Assembly (NCBI GenBank): GCA_907163375.1
Contig: CAJQUW010001972.1
Location: 961,001-1,025,000, forward strand
Direction of reading: 5' to 3'
Origin: Prostheceraeus crozeri
Taxonomy: Eukaryota; Platyhelminthes; Polycladida; Euryleptidae
DNA length: 64,000 nt
The translations under genes and the position numbers were made by a program. This document shows, in pieces, positions 45,533 to 58,000 of this stretch. Under the pieces are notes generated by a model that made no database searches, was not told the DNA's origin, and worked only from the letters and a program-made list of their open reading frames with translations. How positions within the stretch are numbered: the first letter of the stretch is position 1; every line of letters starts with the position of its first letter.

Positions 45533-45569
45533 GCAAGGGATCAAACATTTTCTCCGATTCAATCTAATT

Positions 45570-46509
45570 GGCTGACCAAGCAATCAATGTTAGTTGCGAA
45601 CGGAGACGAAAGAGGAGGCTATCACTTAATTGCAATTATTTGCTAACAGTATTCAAAAAGATAGTAAATGTTACATTTTCGACTCTCGCATTTCTATTCA
45701 TGAAAAATCTAGTTCTTAAACATCAGCATATAACTTGCAATGATGGTCACGAAAATCGACAGAGAGAGAGAGAGAGCATGTGGTTTATTAATTGAAACAG
45801 TATCTTTTTTAGCAGATGATAAAGCTAGAATCAATTCAGTAAAGTTATTCACCACAATAGCGTTACACTTCCTTAGATCGGATGATTAATTAATAGCATA
45901 CATGAATATGTAGGTGAATGAATCAATTAGCCACAATGTACCGAATGACTACAGCTCGACTAATACAACAGAATGAAGTTATGCGAATTGCAGTATGATA
46001 TTCCACCACTTGCTTATAAATTCATGCTCTATTTCTGGTCTTGCGTTTGTAATGTACAGTAGTAGACCTAAAATCAAGGGCTTTCAAAAATTGAGTTCAG
46101 TACTTTACAATCAATTGCAATAAATTCTTCTTCTTGAACGAATGATTGATGGATTAGTGCTAAGATTGAATAGTTGCAATAACGTAATCGATGCCGGCAA
46201 ACAATTCCAATTTATTCATTGATTGATTTGTAATGATTCTGAAGTCTGTTTCACCGACTGATTAATTTGCATTGCCATCAAGTCTGATGGTCGCAGTGAA
46301 AACAACGCATCTTCAGCAATATTTTTGATACTAGTCGACAAGTCGACGTACCGTGCGAGAACCGCCCATGGCCTTTCACAAAATATTTCTGCGTCATTGC
46401 GAAATGGAGCTTTAAATGCAATTATTAATGTATTTGAGAGTGTCAGTAAGGATTTAGAAATGATGAGAAACACTAGAATTAAGTATCATGAATAAAGAAG
46501 TGAACAAAT
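45570..46509. other. Intronic stretch with one GA microsatellite
   Basis: A (GA)8 tract at about 45760-45776 is the only clear feature. No gene seen. Confidence 0.5.
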
Positions 46510-46519
46510 TGCACATCCA

Positions 46520-46730
46520 TATCCTTGATCACGGACTTCACAAAGTTGACAGCCTTATACGGGAGGGTATTCATGGTGAGGATGACAAAGAAAAAATTTG
46601 GCACTCCCTTTAGTAACGTCGGGAGCAAAACTGCATCCGAAACGTTTGCCGTGCAAATACTTTTAGTCATTCGAATTTATTAAATCCGTTACTAAAGGGA
46701 GTGCCGTATTTTTCTTTCTCATCCTCACCA
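46520..46730. mobile_element. Short inverted-repeat insertion, possibly PLE-derived (211 bp)
   Basis: It is flanked by exact 10-bp duplications TGCACATCCA (46510-46519 and 46731-46740). Two inverted arms of about 45 bp (TGGTGAGGATGACAAAGAAA... at about 46573-46619 and its inverse ending at 46730) enclose a 68-bp loop. The loop holds CATCCGAAACGTTTGCC, which resembles the 3' half of a hammerhead at PLE ends. A tail of about 53 bp (46520-46572) exists on the left only. Fits the same plan as 22555-23039 and 37557-37816, but only one hammerhead-like half is seen. Confidence 0.55.
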
Positions 46731-46740
46731 TGCACATCCA

Positions 46741-49700
46741 GATTTTTTTTAAACAGTGGTATAGTGGTAGAAGAATTTATTGAGCGCTTCCAAAATTTCG
46801 ACTAAAATCCAAGCTATTCAACACATAATTAAATTGTAGAGAAATACAAAGCATCAATATCTAAACTCTGCATCTACTGAATAATTTAACCACATTTCAA
46901 AGAACAGTTCAAATCCATAAGGTAGGTGAAAAATTGTTTCATGAAAGACATGGCCGCATGCTCTCATCAAATATCGGATCTCTGCGTTCGCAGCCATGTC
47001 GTCACATACTTTTCAGCTGGAAATGGCTCTGATTTTAGGTCCTGTAAATTAATGAACGTTGACAGAGGTAATGTGTCGTCATAGTTTTCATGCGGCTGAA
47101 ACGTGCTCAAAGCACAGTTGCACTCACGCTACAGCGGTCAGTTATCAATACAAGGCTGTAAAATAAGTCATCTAATCATATTGTTGTTCTTACCACAATC
47201 AGTGAGCAATATTAGAATTTATAAAATTAATCGTGTTTTATACGTTTAAAATTTTCATTTTTCAAAAAGGGTAGTACGGAAGGCGTTGACTCACAAAAGA
47301 AAACTAAGGGATCTATACAGTTTTATATTTTTTCCATCGATAAATTCCTTGTGATAACGACATTCAGTGATGAACAAACATATTTTACTACGAATGATCC
47401 AAATGTGACTCCGTTATACGCACTGCAAACAATTAAAGGGCCGTATCACCGTGCTTTTTATAATTATAATGACCTGTTTTCAAGTTCTTATCGTTCAAGT
47501 TAGAAACATTGCATTGCTTGCAATCGCTTTTGCTTGTTTTAGTATCCAACGAAGAGGCGGCATAAATGGAAAAACAATTAATTTTGATGATGAGTCTCAC
47601 CGGATAAAACCAATCATTTTCGTTCAACACTATCTCTTTGCCGCCGCAATTCAAAAGAGAGCACATTTACTTTTCCTTCCTAATTTGATGTTTGTATAAA
47701 GCTACAATTCTTCGATAAATAATTCTGAAATACAGAACGTATGACTAAAGGGTCGGAGTTTGACATAAAAACAAATTTCTAAAAAAGGTTTTTGGGAGAC
47801 GCAATAAAAGATTTGTCGCTACTCAGTTTTTAAGTTAACCGAAATAATTGTTCGTCAAGTGTTCATAAGTCATGTCTGCGAAGTAGGTCAATGGCCACTT
47901 TTTGACGTACGATGTCAGCGTCCCTTGTAATAAAGCAATCTTACATCCGTTTTGTTACCTTCCTAGATTTTGTCACTTGCAATTTTTGAGTTCTGCTCGA
48001 CGGTACATAAAAGTCGTGATCCTTGATTTCCGGTCAAACTCTACACGATGGGATATTGCGGATTCTATTGAAACGTTTCTACTTCCGGGCTTATTGTAGC
48101 AGAATTTTGAGTATCCTTTCCTGCAACATAATATTTTCACCCTTTCACATCAAATAGTACGCATATTGATTCTCAAACTTCCGTTAGAGTTCTGAAAGTA
48201 TTCTACGGTCACTTAATCCTTTGTTTCGAGTTTCATTCATTTGTGTTCACCAACTTCTATCTCTCTACTCGATGAATAATAGATGGTAAAATCCGAAGCA
48301 GAGCTAAGTGTCACTTTATAGTAATCTATCACTGCAATCTTAAAACCGGCAAATACCAGGCGGAAAAGTATATCAGATACTAAAAGACTTCGTTCCCTAT
48401 GTTTGTTTTGTCATCAAAATCCGTCTCGCTGCAATCCTTTATTCATTATTGCATCTTAACCATTGTGTTCTCATACAACTGCTCTCCTTATCTTCTCGGT
48501 TCCACTGCTGGTGTGGCAAATGGCTCCTTATGTCGCATGTAAATTATTCACTAGTGTCACTAATTCATGAACTCAATGTTCCTTCCGCTTGTGAGCAGCT
48601 ACCATAGACTAGTCGGTCGTTTCACAATGAAAGACAAGATGCATTCGCCTTTAATGTTGAAACCGCAAGTAGTCAAATGCACCCAAAAGCTTCTTACGGA
48701 TGGCAACTTGGGACTGTGACCTCGTAAAGAAAGCGGGCGTTTTAATTCTGACATGAATTCACCGATCTTTTGCTCACGAATTAAGGTAAGAGGGGCCGGG
48801 GAAGCTGAGCACGCTGAATTTGACATTCATGCAAGATTCTCACTTTGCGGAAATCCGTTGTCGTTAGAAAAGAGACCTAGATTGGGCGGTTAACGTGAAG
48901 AGAGATGCCGTTAATGTCTTCCATTTTATTGCTTTGTTCAAATCAAGTCAATATTGAAGTGAAGTTCTTTTGTCTGCTACTCACAGAGGTCAAGAACCAA
49001 AGGGCTTCCTGTTGTCAATTCGACTCGTTTAGCCTAAATCATGTCGAATGAAGGATGCTTGAATTTTATTTCGATACACAAATGAGCAGTATTCTCTTAC
49101 GGTAATATTTTGTGAGGTAGAATGCAAAATTCTGAGATCAGCAGCATGATTGACAAATTCGAACCAAACGACCAATCATTCTGATTCCGAGGAATAGCGT
49201 TCTGTTAACTGCTATAGTAACGAACCCGGATATAGCAACTTGCAAATACAGCGAAGGAATTTATTCGGTCCATTGGAAGATGAAGCAGATTTTGTATAAT
49301 ATACCGGTATAAGTGAATTCCGGTTACAGCGAAAGTATTTGATCACTAAGTTGAACAATTGATTGGATTTTGGTCTAATGTCTTATACACGGCGATGAAT
49401 ATTGATATACTTTGTTCAGTGTTCAACTTGAATAAATAATTCTCAAGCTTAAAGTTCTCGATACAATCTGGTTTCACTATTGCACTCGTAGAATGTTGTA
49501 TTCGATAACGATTATTTCGACTCCTTTAATTAGAAACGAGATATTGGTGTATTTCTTTGAATTTTTGATTCATCGGTTCTTCAAGAAACTATTCATGATG
49601 ATAAAGCAAGAGATGCTTTTTGATGAATGCCGACGAATAGGTGTTGCTGTAGTTTGCACAACCAAGAGTTCCAGGGCAAAATAGTGCACATGTGGGCATT

Positions 49701-50570
49701 CATACGCGCGGAGCGATTGTATTTTCTAAACTTGCAGGCAAATGCTTTTATATGCTTACTTGTATATTGTGAAGACGCTACCTTTTTCACAGGTCACTTG
49801 CATGAATTTTGAAAACCAGTTGCGTGCAGTGTTTATGCATAATGATAATCTATAGACTACATTTTGGCTGTGCTTGCTATCTGCATTTAAATGTTGTGCT
49901 TTTATATGACTCAATAGTGAAAAGTAGAGGTAGAAAATACTTTGCTGAATAAAAACTATTGGGTCAATGTTGTAGTAATAGTTGGATACAGATGCTTTCA
50001 ATTTGGAGTATTTAACATGCGGACGAAGATTTGCATTGAAATTTGAACGTAAAATATTTAATATTCTAACCTTCATTGAAAGATTTTGCTAATTTGTATG
50101 CGTGCATCTTACAATTGGAATACAATATGAAGCAAAAGTAAGTAGAAGAACAAGTAAAAAGAGTGAATAACGGTAAAAAATAATTTTTAGCATTTCATCG
50201 TGAGTTTCGTCCAGCACTAGTAACTCGGGGGAAAGGGAAGAAAAATCGAGGAGTGAGTGACCAAGCATTTATAGGCTTTTACATTTTGAGCACAACTGAA
50301 TTTTTCTGTGAAGCTTTTCTGCTATTTTCGCTATTTTAACAATGTGCACAGCTTACAATGAGCCTAGTATCCAGCACTGGCATACTACGATTGATGCATT
50401 TGCTGACATGGCCGCATTTGGATATCATTTCTTTTACCTCGATTTTACGCGAGCATCAACGGCTCTAATGATGTGACAATCATATCACCGTTTTTAGAAT
50501 TTTTTACGGAATATTTAAATTTGAAGCATATTTGAATGTTCTCTGATTAACTGTGATCATTATTTTTCAG
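46741..50570. other. Intronic stretch before the NCLX exon
   Basis: No gene. Short frames (47451-47699, 48599-48826, 49756-50076) lack known domains. Around 49215-49330 the words GATATAGCAAC and GGTTACAGCG recur loosely, which may be a decayed repeat. The intron ends with CATTATTTTTCAG. Confidence 0.45.
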
Positions 50571-50846
50571 CGTATGATATCATGGTGGGAGGAGTAATGC
50601 CAGTGTACGGCATTTTGCTAATTATCGGAGCTGTTCTTGCAGTTGTTATTCACTTCACATCAAGCTATGACAAACCGCCAGTTTACGCATGGGTGTTTGC
50701 TATGGCAGGATTTGCAACAGCTATTTTAGTCATCTACACTGTCATCAATGAAGTAGTCAATATTCTGCAGATGTTTGGAGTCGCCTTTCAAATCAGCAGC
50801 TCTATTATTGCCCTCACTCTTCTGGCATGGGCAAATTCGGTAGGAG
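50571..50846 (+). CDS. SLC8B1: NCLX (mitochondrial Na+/Ca2+ exchanger), exon for helices leading into the second ion-binding repeat
   Basis: The exon lies between ATTATTTTTCAG and GTAGGT. Phase 1 reading gives AYDIMVGGVMPVYGILLIIG, AVLAVVIHFTSSYDKPPVYA, WVFAMAGFATAILVIYTVIN, EVVNILQMFGVAFQISSSII and ALTLLAWANSVG. Three hydrophobic helices are visible. EVVNIL..LGV.F..S....LTLLAW.NS.GD is the start of the second alpha repeat of NCLX, with the ion-binding Asn and Ser present. The exon ends in the first base (G) of the codon where relatives have the conserved Asp, so that residue is split by the intron. The following exon, which should carry DxxSD..LARQGYPRM, was not found up to 64000. Confidence 0.9.
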
Positions 50847-50909
50847 GTAGGTACTCGATTTTTAAAGGCATCTTTTAGAAGGCAGATTTTTTTCTTGATA
50901 GTTGTAATT

Positions 50910-51652
50910 AGGGTTGGAAAAAAATTAATTGCAATTTAATTGGTCTCATTTTTTGTTAAGTCAATAAATTTTATTGGATCACATCAACAATCAGTTTAAT
51001 GTAATTAATCAAAAATTAATAGCAGCTATTTTTATCACTGCCAAATCTAAGAGAAGATATAGCTTCCCAATTCGATTATCTTTTGTCCACATGCAAAATG
51101 ATTACGTGATTGATAAATATTGCGAAAGTCACATTCATATTACGTACATATGTAGCGTTTAAGTCTATAAAGATGCATAATAACACATGCACTAAGTGTC
51201 TGCATCACTATGTTTGTTAAACTAATTTGCATGAAAAACATCCAAATGCACTGGTAACAATATCGTGCAAAGTGACTTTAGAATTAAGTTAATATCATTT
51301 ATTTTCCACTCTATTTTGCAAGTGCAATGTCTTCCAGCTCAAACAGTTAAAAAACTTTATTCCGGGCATCGCGTTGGCGTGTGTTTCATTAGGTTTAGCA
51401 AACTTTTAATTGATCTGAGATTACTGAAATATGTAGAACATGCACATAATTGTATACTTTTGAATTTAGAATGAATACTGTAGTCAAAATTGTCTTCTCC
51501 TTCAATACGAGTAAAAATATCATGTCATCCACTTTTTGACTTATAAATAATTGCAATTTATTGGAATAATTGTGGTGCCTGATCCAATCAATTTATTCGA
51601 TTGAAGAAAGGTCATCAATCAATTAATTGCAATTAATTTTTTCCAGCCCCTG
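50910..51652. mobile_element. Non-autonomous hAT-like element (743 bp)
   Basis: Ends AGGGTTGGAAAAAAATTAAT and, inverted, CAGGGGCTGGAAAAAATTAA, both running on into TTAATTGCAATT. The flanks TTGTAATT (50902-50909) and CGGTAATT (51653-51660) are a degraded 8-bp duplication (6 of 8). No transposase. It starts 64 bp after the end of the NCLX exon 50571-50846. Confidence 0.65.
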
Positions 51653-51660
51653 CGGTAATT

Positions 51661-53600
51661 GTCTGGTGAGACTTTTCTTTCACGCAATAGCAGCTTAACC
51701 TTATATCATGTTGTCCTCAAAGAGCATCATTTGTTTTACACAATTTTCACATTCAAGATGTATGACAGATGAGCTGCGGTCTTACGTAGACTTTCATATC
51801 AAATGCATAATTGGTAGATACTGAAGTCACAGAATGAGCAGTGTTGTGAGAATTTAATAGTTTAAATTCTACAGCGATTATCGGCGACATGATCGCACTT
51901 CCTATACATCAGAAAATCCCCATTAAAATTATGTGACACCCGGTTCTCAAAACATCTTTTTAAAGAAAAAGTTCAATGTTGAGCATAGCAATTATTTGGT
52001 GGTTTCAGCGAGTTTATCAGCCACAACATATACATATACGTCTATGTTATATCCCCATTAGAAAAAATCTCCTAATTAGAAATTTTGCTAGCTGTTAGCT
52101 ATTTCTTCCATGATTGACAAGGAAATGGTAGCATTCGAATGTTAAGATGTACATGTACATGGAATGAGTCTAGCCGTCACGCGGACGCTCGTCTACATAT
52201 ATTCCTCTAACTCAGAAATTCCAAAAGTGGAGCCTGTAAAAACGCGGATGGGCAAGTTGTAGAAGTGTGCTGTAGAAAGATTATTTGTACATGACGAGCG
52301 GTCATAGCGGAACTAGGCACAGCGAACTGAAATAAAGAATGAGTCTCTCTTTTCATTGTAAATCAACACTCATTTCTTCATATAAATGGTTGTCAATTCT
52401 AAATCGTCCTTTTATCGATTTGTTGATGTTCCGCACCAGCAAATTTTTGTTACTTTAACTTTCAAGTCAGTTTAATATTCTATTTTTTGTAAGTATATCT
52501 ACTTCTAAGTTGAAAATAGTTGGGTGCCACTGCTCTAATTATATTGAAAAAAGGGACACGGCATATGAATATTAGCATGTGGAATTTCAATGTCCCTTCA
52601 ATCTTGAGGGTTCTGAACAACAGGAGTCTACAATCTGTGCAACTTACGCTGCATGAAAATAGATTTTTGAAAGTGAAAGATCAAAATCGACATTCGATTA
52701 GTGTTTTTTCGGTGGACCTATTCAATTCCACCCGCGGTCATTGATCTTGCAGGCCACAAGAGCATCCTATGGATAAATATACTTGAACAAAATCTACCTA
52801 TAAATCAATATAGCGACATCTATGACGAAATCTGCCATTCCAGACGAAATCGCTAAATAAGCAATGACAATTGACGTGATGAATATAAAAGACATCGTAC
52901 AGCATTCTGTTTGTAACTCCCTCAGGATCAGAATACAAATTGCTGATCTGCTATCTGTCAATTCTTTCAAAATATTATTTGTTTCATTTCAATAACGACT
53001 CGTGAAGGCGTGTAGGTTCAAGTGATTAAACTTAGATGCGTTTTTATAAATTCTGTGCGCTTACGTGAGAACATTTTCTGACCAGTCTTGGGTGTTGCAT
53101 GTCCAATATTCGATACAGTCTATTAGTTTGCTTTAAGCTTAAATGAATTTGCTACTCACAAAACATTTAACCAGATTAAGAACAAGGTTCTCGGGATATT
53201 CATTGTAGTATTTAAAAAAAAAAATCAAGTAATAAAAATAGTACAAAGGTTGTAGCATTTTTTTCAAAAGCTATCAAAAGTTATCCAATTACTTGAGATA
53301 TGTGCGCACGATTAATCATGCCTAATGCTAGACCATTATGCCATGGTTTAATGCAATTGGCTCCAAAGTTTTATAGCAGGACAATAAACGTGTCCTTTCG
53401 GAACACACTAGTTCCTACTGTCATTGACATATTCATGCTTACATCTAAAAAAAAGAAATATTTGAGTTTTCAACTTCAAAGGTAGATTCCAAATTTGGAT
53501 GCTGTTTGTACAGAAATTGTTCAAACTTATACGTATATATAACGCATAGTAATAATTTTCCCACATGGAAAATATGAAGCTGTTGTGGACTTCTATGAAA
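51661..53600. other. Non-coding stretch, probably NCLX intron
   Basis: No gene or paired repeat seen. Frames at 52520-52744 and 53300-53485 lack known domains. No sequence resembling the next NCLX exon was found. Confidence 0.45.
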
Positions 53601-53602
53601 TA

Positions 53603-55002
53603 TACTCATTGACATAATTAATGAAACAAACTATCATTGGCTTGAATTGAAGTTAGTTTCATTTTTTCTCAGGTATGATGCAATATCTCGCTCTCTATGT
53701 ATTACCATTCAACACATTAGAGAATGGAGAAAGATCTATGGTGGTCAAATTTCAAATATTGATATCGATACAACTGTCACAATTGCTTTTACAAATTGAA
53801 CATAAACGTGAACTGAAACCCAGCTTTTGTAAAATAAAATGGCACACGATCAGTTTACCAGAGGTACGGCTATTATGGAATGATTCGTTGTGGTATAAGT
53901 TGTGCGAGTGTTGCCGAAGAGCTGCAACTATCGAGAGTCGTTATTTGGAGGTGGTGATGGTGATGGAAAGCAGAAGATGTTAAAAAGAAGAAGGGATCTG
54001 GTCGACCAAGAAAGTCTGCAGGAAGGACAGACGCACGTCTAGTTTTAGCTGCAAAGAGGAATAGATTTATGTCAGTCCCAAAGCTAGTCGTACACTGGAA
54101 GAGTGCCTCAAATATAGACTGCGGCTTACCGAAGATTGCGAGAAGCTGGAATTCAATCGCGACGACCAGCTGTCCTAATTCCATTGAGTTTTGAGCACCG
54201 CAGAAGACGCGCTGCCTGGTGTGATGCCCATCGCTCATGGAATGACCATCACTGGCAGAAAGTCTTGTGGACCGATGAATCGAGATTCACTCTGGATTTC
54301 AATGACGGTCGTGTCAGAGTGCATCGTCTTCCAGGTGAACGCTTTGCCCCATGCTGTATTAAAGAACACGACAGATATGGTGGTGGAAGTGTTATGCTGT
54401 GGGGTGGCATTCATTTGGCATGGCGGACGAACGACAGCAGTCATCATCAAAGGCACGTTGACTGGAGAGAGGTATCTCAATGAAATTGTGCTTCCTGTTG
54501 TTGCGCCAGTGGTCAGGGTGGAGGATCTCGTCTTCCAAGACGACAACGCAAGACCACATCGCTCCTCGGCTGTCATTGCCACTGTTAGGAGATTGAACAT
54601 TCAAACCTTTGACTGGCCTGCACGCTCACCTGTCTTGTCATTGTCACCCATTGAACAAGTCTGGGACGAGCTTGGGTGGTGAGTGAGAGACCGCTATTCA
54701 CTTCCACCAGTGTCCCTGAAGATTCTCTCTGAAAAACTGACAGAGCAGTGGCTTCTCCTTGAAACATCCTTCATTCAGAAACTTTGTGAATCCATGCCAT
54801 CTCGGATTACTGAATGTATTGGAGCTAGAGGGGGCACACGCGCTATTAAAGTTGAATCTGCTACATGCGTTGTTTTTCTGTGCTAGCGACTTGGTGGAGA
54901 TTGTGACTAAATGATCAAGGTATCACACATGCATGTATATATACCAGTCAAAAATGAAAGAAGTTAAAGAAGTAGATGTTTCAAAAATTTTGTCAATGAG
55001 TA
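53603..55002 (+). mobile_element. Tc1-type transposon, decayed (1.4 kb)
   Basis: The ends TACTCATTGACATAATTAAT and, inverted, TACTCATTGACAAAATTTTT share about 27 positions with few mismatches, and TA lies on each side (53601-53602 and 55003-55004). Size, TA duplication and the transposase inside all fit a Tc1-like element. Confidence 0.85.
53839..54860 (+). pseudogene. Tc1-type (DD34E) transposase, several frames
   Basis: Pieces in order: an N-terminal helix-turn-helix remnant (SVAEELQLSRVVIW), RNRFMSVPKLV, LREAGIQSRRPAVLIPLSF, HWQKVLWTDESRFTLDF (first Asp), DGRVRVHRLPGERFAPCC, HDRYGGGSVMLWGGI, then IIKGTLTGERYLNEIVLPVV, VFQDDNARPH (second Asp) and FDWPARSP..SPIEQVWDEL (Glu), followed by RDRYSLPPVSL and CIGARGGTRAIKV. 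These are the standard Tc1 signatures for cutting and joining at TA. At least three frameshifts and two stops are needed to explain the layout, so it is dead. Confidence 0.88.
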
Positions 55003-55004
55003 TA

Positions 55005-58000
55005 TAGGTCATGCATTATATGCCACAATAACTTTGAGCCTTGGTCATGGATTTCTATGTAGCAACGTCCTTCGCTTTAGTGACAACTGTGCAGCGTACA
55101 CAATTATTTGTGTAAACGTTACAGTCTCAATTTTTTAAGCATTTTTCATAAAAGCTTCCAAGCAACTCTCCCCACGAATCTGCTTTTTGCTGAAAAACGT
55201 AGTCGATCTATTATTAGAAAGTGGACGGGGAAACAAGCTTTCTGAAATTGGTAGCATGATCTTGGTTGATTATGGCAATAAACAATTCTGAACACCCAAT
55301 CACCCGTCGGTCAAACATTGATTAATTCTCCTTACGGAATAATTTCTAGACTGCATACTAGGTCTAACATTTTTTCGAATGCTGCTCGGCTCGCCTCTTT
55401 CGCTCTTATCGCTCTTTAATTGAATGTATTTCACGCCATTGGAAGCAAATTCGAATGAAAATTCTGACCTCTCTAGACGTATTAGCTCCTCTCGTCCACG
55501 AGCTCCAAGGAAATATAAAACTGAAAAGAGCACTTCATTTTCAGAGCTTCTACAGACTGCATCAATGTCGCATCAATGAGTCGCAGTTAGGTTTCAGATC
55601 AGCTTTTAGTGACTAACATATTATAGAGAACAGAGCAGCTGAAGTGACTATCAACAAACACCTGTTATCCTTTCTAGCCCCACTAACTTAAACAAAAATG
55701 GAATGTCTGATTTCTACATTTTAATACATCGTTGACAAAATATTTTGTTTATCAGAACATGCAGTGTTCATTCCACCAAACGATGCTGTGTTGTAATGAA
55801 AAATATTTTCGGTCAATTAATGTTGGAATTGCAGCTAATTGTTCTTTTTGATTCCAATTTACAGGCTAAATGTTTCCTGCTATTTTCTGTCGGACAGATC
55901 CGGATGCTATATGTCTTTTCTTGGCTCCAACCGCAATAAGTAATAAATGAGTCATATGTTCAGTACGTTAACAATGATACACTACAATGAGTTCCTGCTG
56001 ATGACTTACTAGCTGGTACAGGGAAGTCAGTCCTTTTAAGGACTAATTTTACTTTATTTTTGGTATGTATTATATTTTTTGTTTGCACTCATTTATTGCA
56101 GTTTACTCATTTATTTTACATAAGTTTCTTGTGATTTTTTCTTTTTCCTTTCATTTATGCTTAACAATTCTTATTTCCTTGTGCTGTTTATTTCCTATTT
56201 ATTCATTCATTTTTTTCTTATTATGCTGCAATTTCAATATTCCATTACAATCGCATTTCACTAATCATTTTCAGACTTGATTACCCTTCCTTTTTTAGAT
56301 TTTTAGTGCGATCTACACTTTGATATTTACTTGGTTAATTTATTTTCTATATTAAGCTAGGTAACAACGTGAATGATTTTCATAATAGCAAATCTAGTTC
56401 CCTATTTCATTTTCTTTATGGAGTAGTTCCAGGTGAGACGCTGTAGGTCAATTCTAGCAAGTTTGGTACCTATACTGTAGTTTCACATGTGCATGTATTT
56501 TCTTTTATTTTCTTCAAAGTTCATTACAGATTTATCATTTTGTACAGTAGGCTTAATCTTAGTTTTTTGTGATTTAACTGAGATTCCCAGGGGGATAATG
56601 ATTTTCATTTAAATAATCAAGGTGAATTTTTAGATTGCTTTTCTTTAAAAATTGTCAAAGCTATATCGTTAAATGATTCACTACCGCATTTTCGAATAGC
56701 CTTTGCTGCACAATCTATTACTTGCGGTTGCTTAGTGTATTTAGTTTGTTTAGTAAAATTAAAAGTTTCCTTTAATCTAAAAACAATTGAGATGACGAAA
56801 TTCACTTCGCAACTACCTGTTAACTGATTTGATCAGGTCTATGAGTTCAACCCTTAATTGGGAAGTAAGAACAACCCGAGCAATTTTGTGCGATGTCCGA
56901 CTCTCCAATAATTGCATCAAAACGTTAATACCGTATTCGGTCGAATATATCCCGGGGGTTATGTGAAACTTTGCAATATATTTTTCACTGTGATATTTTA
57001 CTCAACACATTTTTCGCAGTGATATACTTTATCTCAACATTTAATTAGAGACAAATAAATAATCATCCTTCAAGTAATTTAAGAATCAGCTTCGTAACTA
57101 ATTGGAAACATATTTTGAAAACAGACACAGTCAGAAGATTTTCGATATTTAATGAACAAATTTGAGTAAGATACATCATGACGATAATCACATTTTCATC
57201 AGAGTAACGATTTAAATTACATCAACCCGATAATAAAATATGATTTGTGACAGAAATGAAGACGGTAAGATGTAGAGTTCCTGAAATAATGTCGATTCTT
57301 GCTGTATCGTCGGTTTTGTTTATTCTAGAATTTCACAACCACCATCTCTGGTTTCAAAAACATCTTTCTGCTTTGATTTTTCATGTACAAATGTTTCGTG
57401 TTGCAAGCAAGGTGAATACCACCTGCTGGTTAAACAAATAATAATTTGATGTACATCTTTCCGATTCTACTGAATCGAAGTGAATTCTCAAAATGATCCG
57501 TTTCGTGTTATAAGTTATGACTACATGAGAAATAGTCGCTATAAATTCTATATCATTCCCTAAAATCTTGTACGTATAGGACATTATGATTGCCATATGT
57601 ACTTACTTGAAAATGGCATTTCTTTTCATTGGTCTCCTCCTTGTAGAAGAACGCCGGTTCTCTCTTACTGCACCTTTTGCGTTCTAACAAAAACATGTTG
57701 CATTCCATTTAATAAGCTGCATTCAGATTGAAACTTGAGCTACAATCAATTAAAAGCCTTCTGCTGATTAATTTGTATATAATCGGTTTTGAATTGATCA
57801 CAAGCAGTAATCAAGCTGTTTACTGTTTAATCGACGTTCTAAAATACTGTGCAAAATACTTTGTAAAATTAAGGCCCGTAGGCCTGAACTACATCTCTAA
57901 ATAGTTACGCTGTATTCTAGACATTCTTAGTTTGCAGAATCAGCCATTTATGTTTACTTGACCAACATACCGGTGCTAGTAGCTTCACGCCTGCCGCATC

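Larger units (their letters stand above)
43640..45557 (-). mobile_element. 5'-truncated PLE joined to an inverted copy of its own 3' end (1.9 kb)
   Basis: It is flanked by exact 12-bp duplications TTCAATCTAATT (43628-43639 and 45558-45569). The 3' end of the element is at the left (43636-44100). The RT/GIY-YIG frame runs leftward from about 45066, and the right side (45067-45532) is a 465-bp inverted copy of the 3' end, nearly identical. A 25-bp tail (45533-45557) exists only on the right. Each arm has a hammerhead-like motif facing outward. The RT lacks its first half, so the copy was truncated when the inverted arm was joined. It lies in the NCLX intron 36909-50570. Confidence 0.88.
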
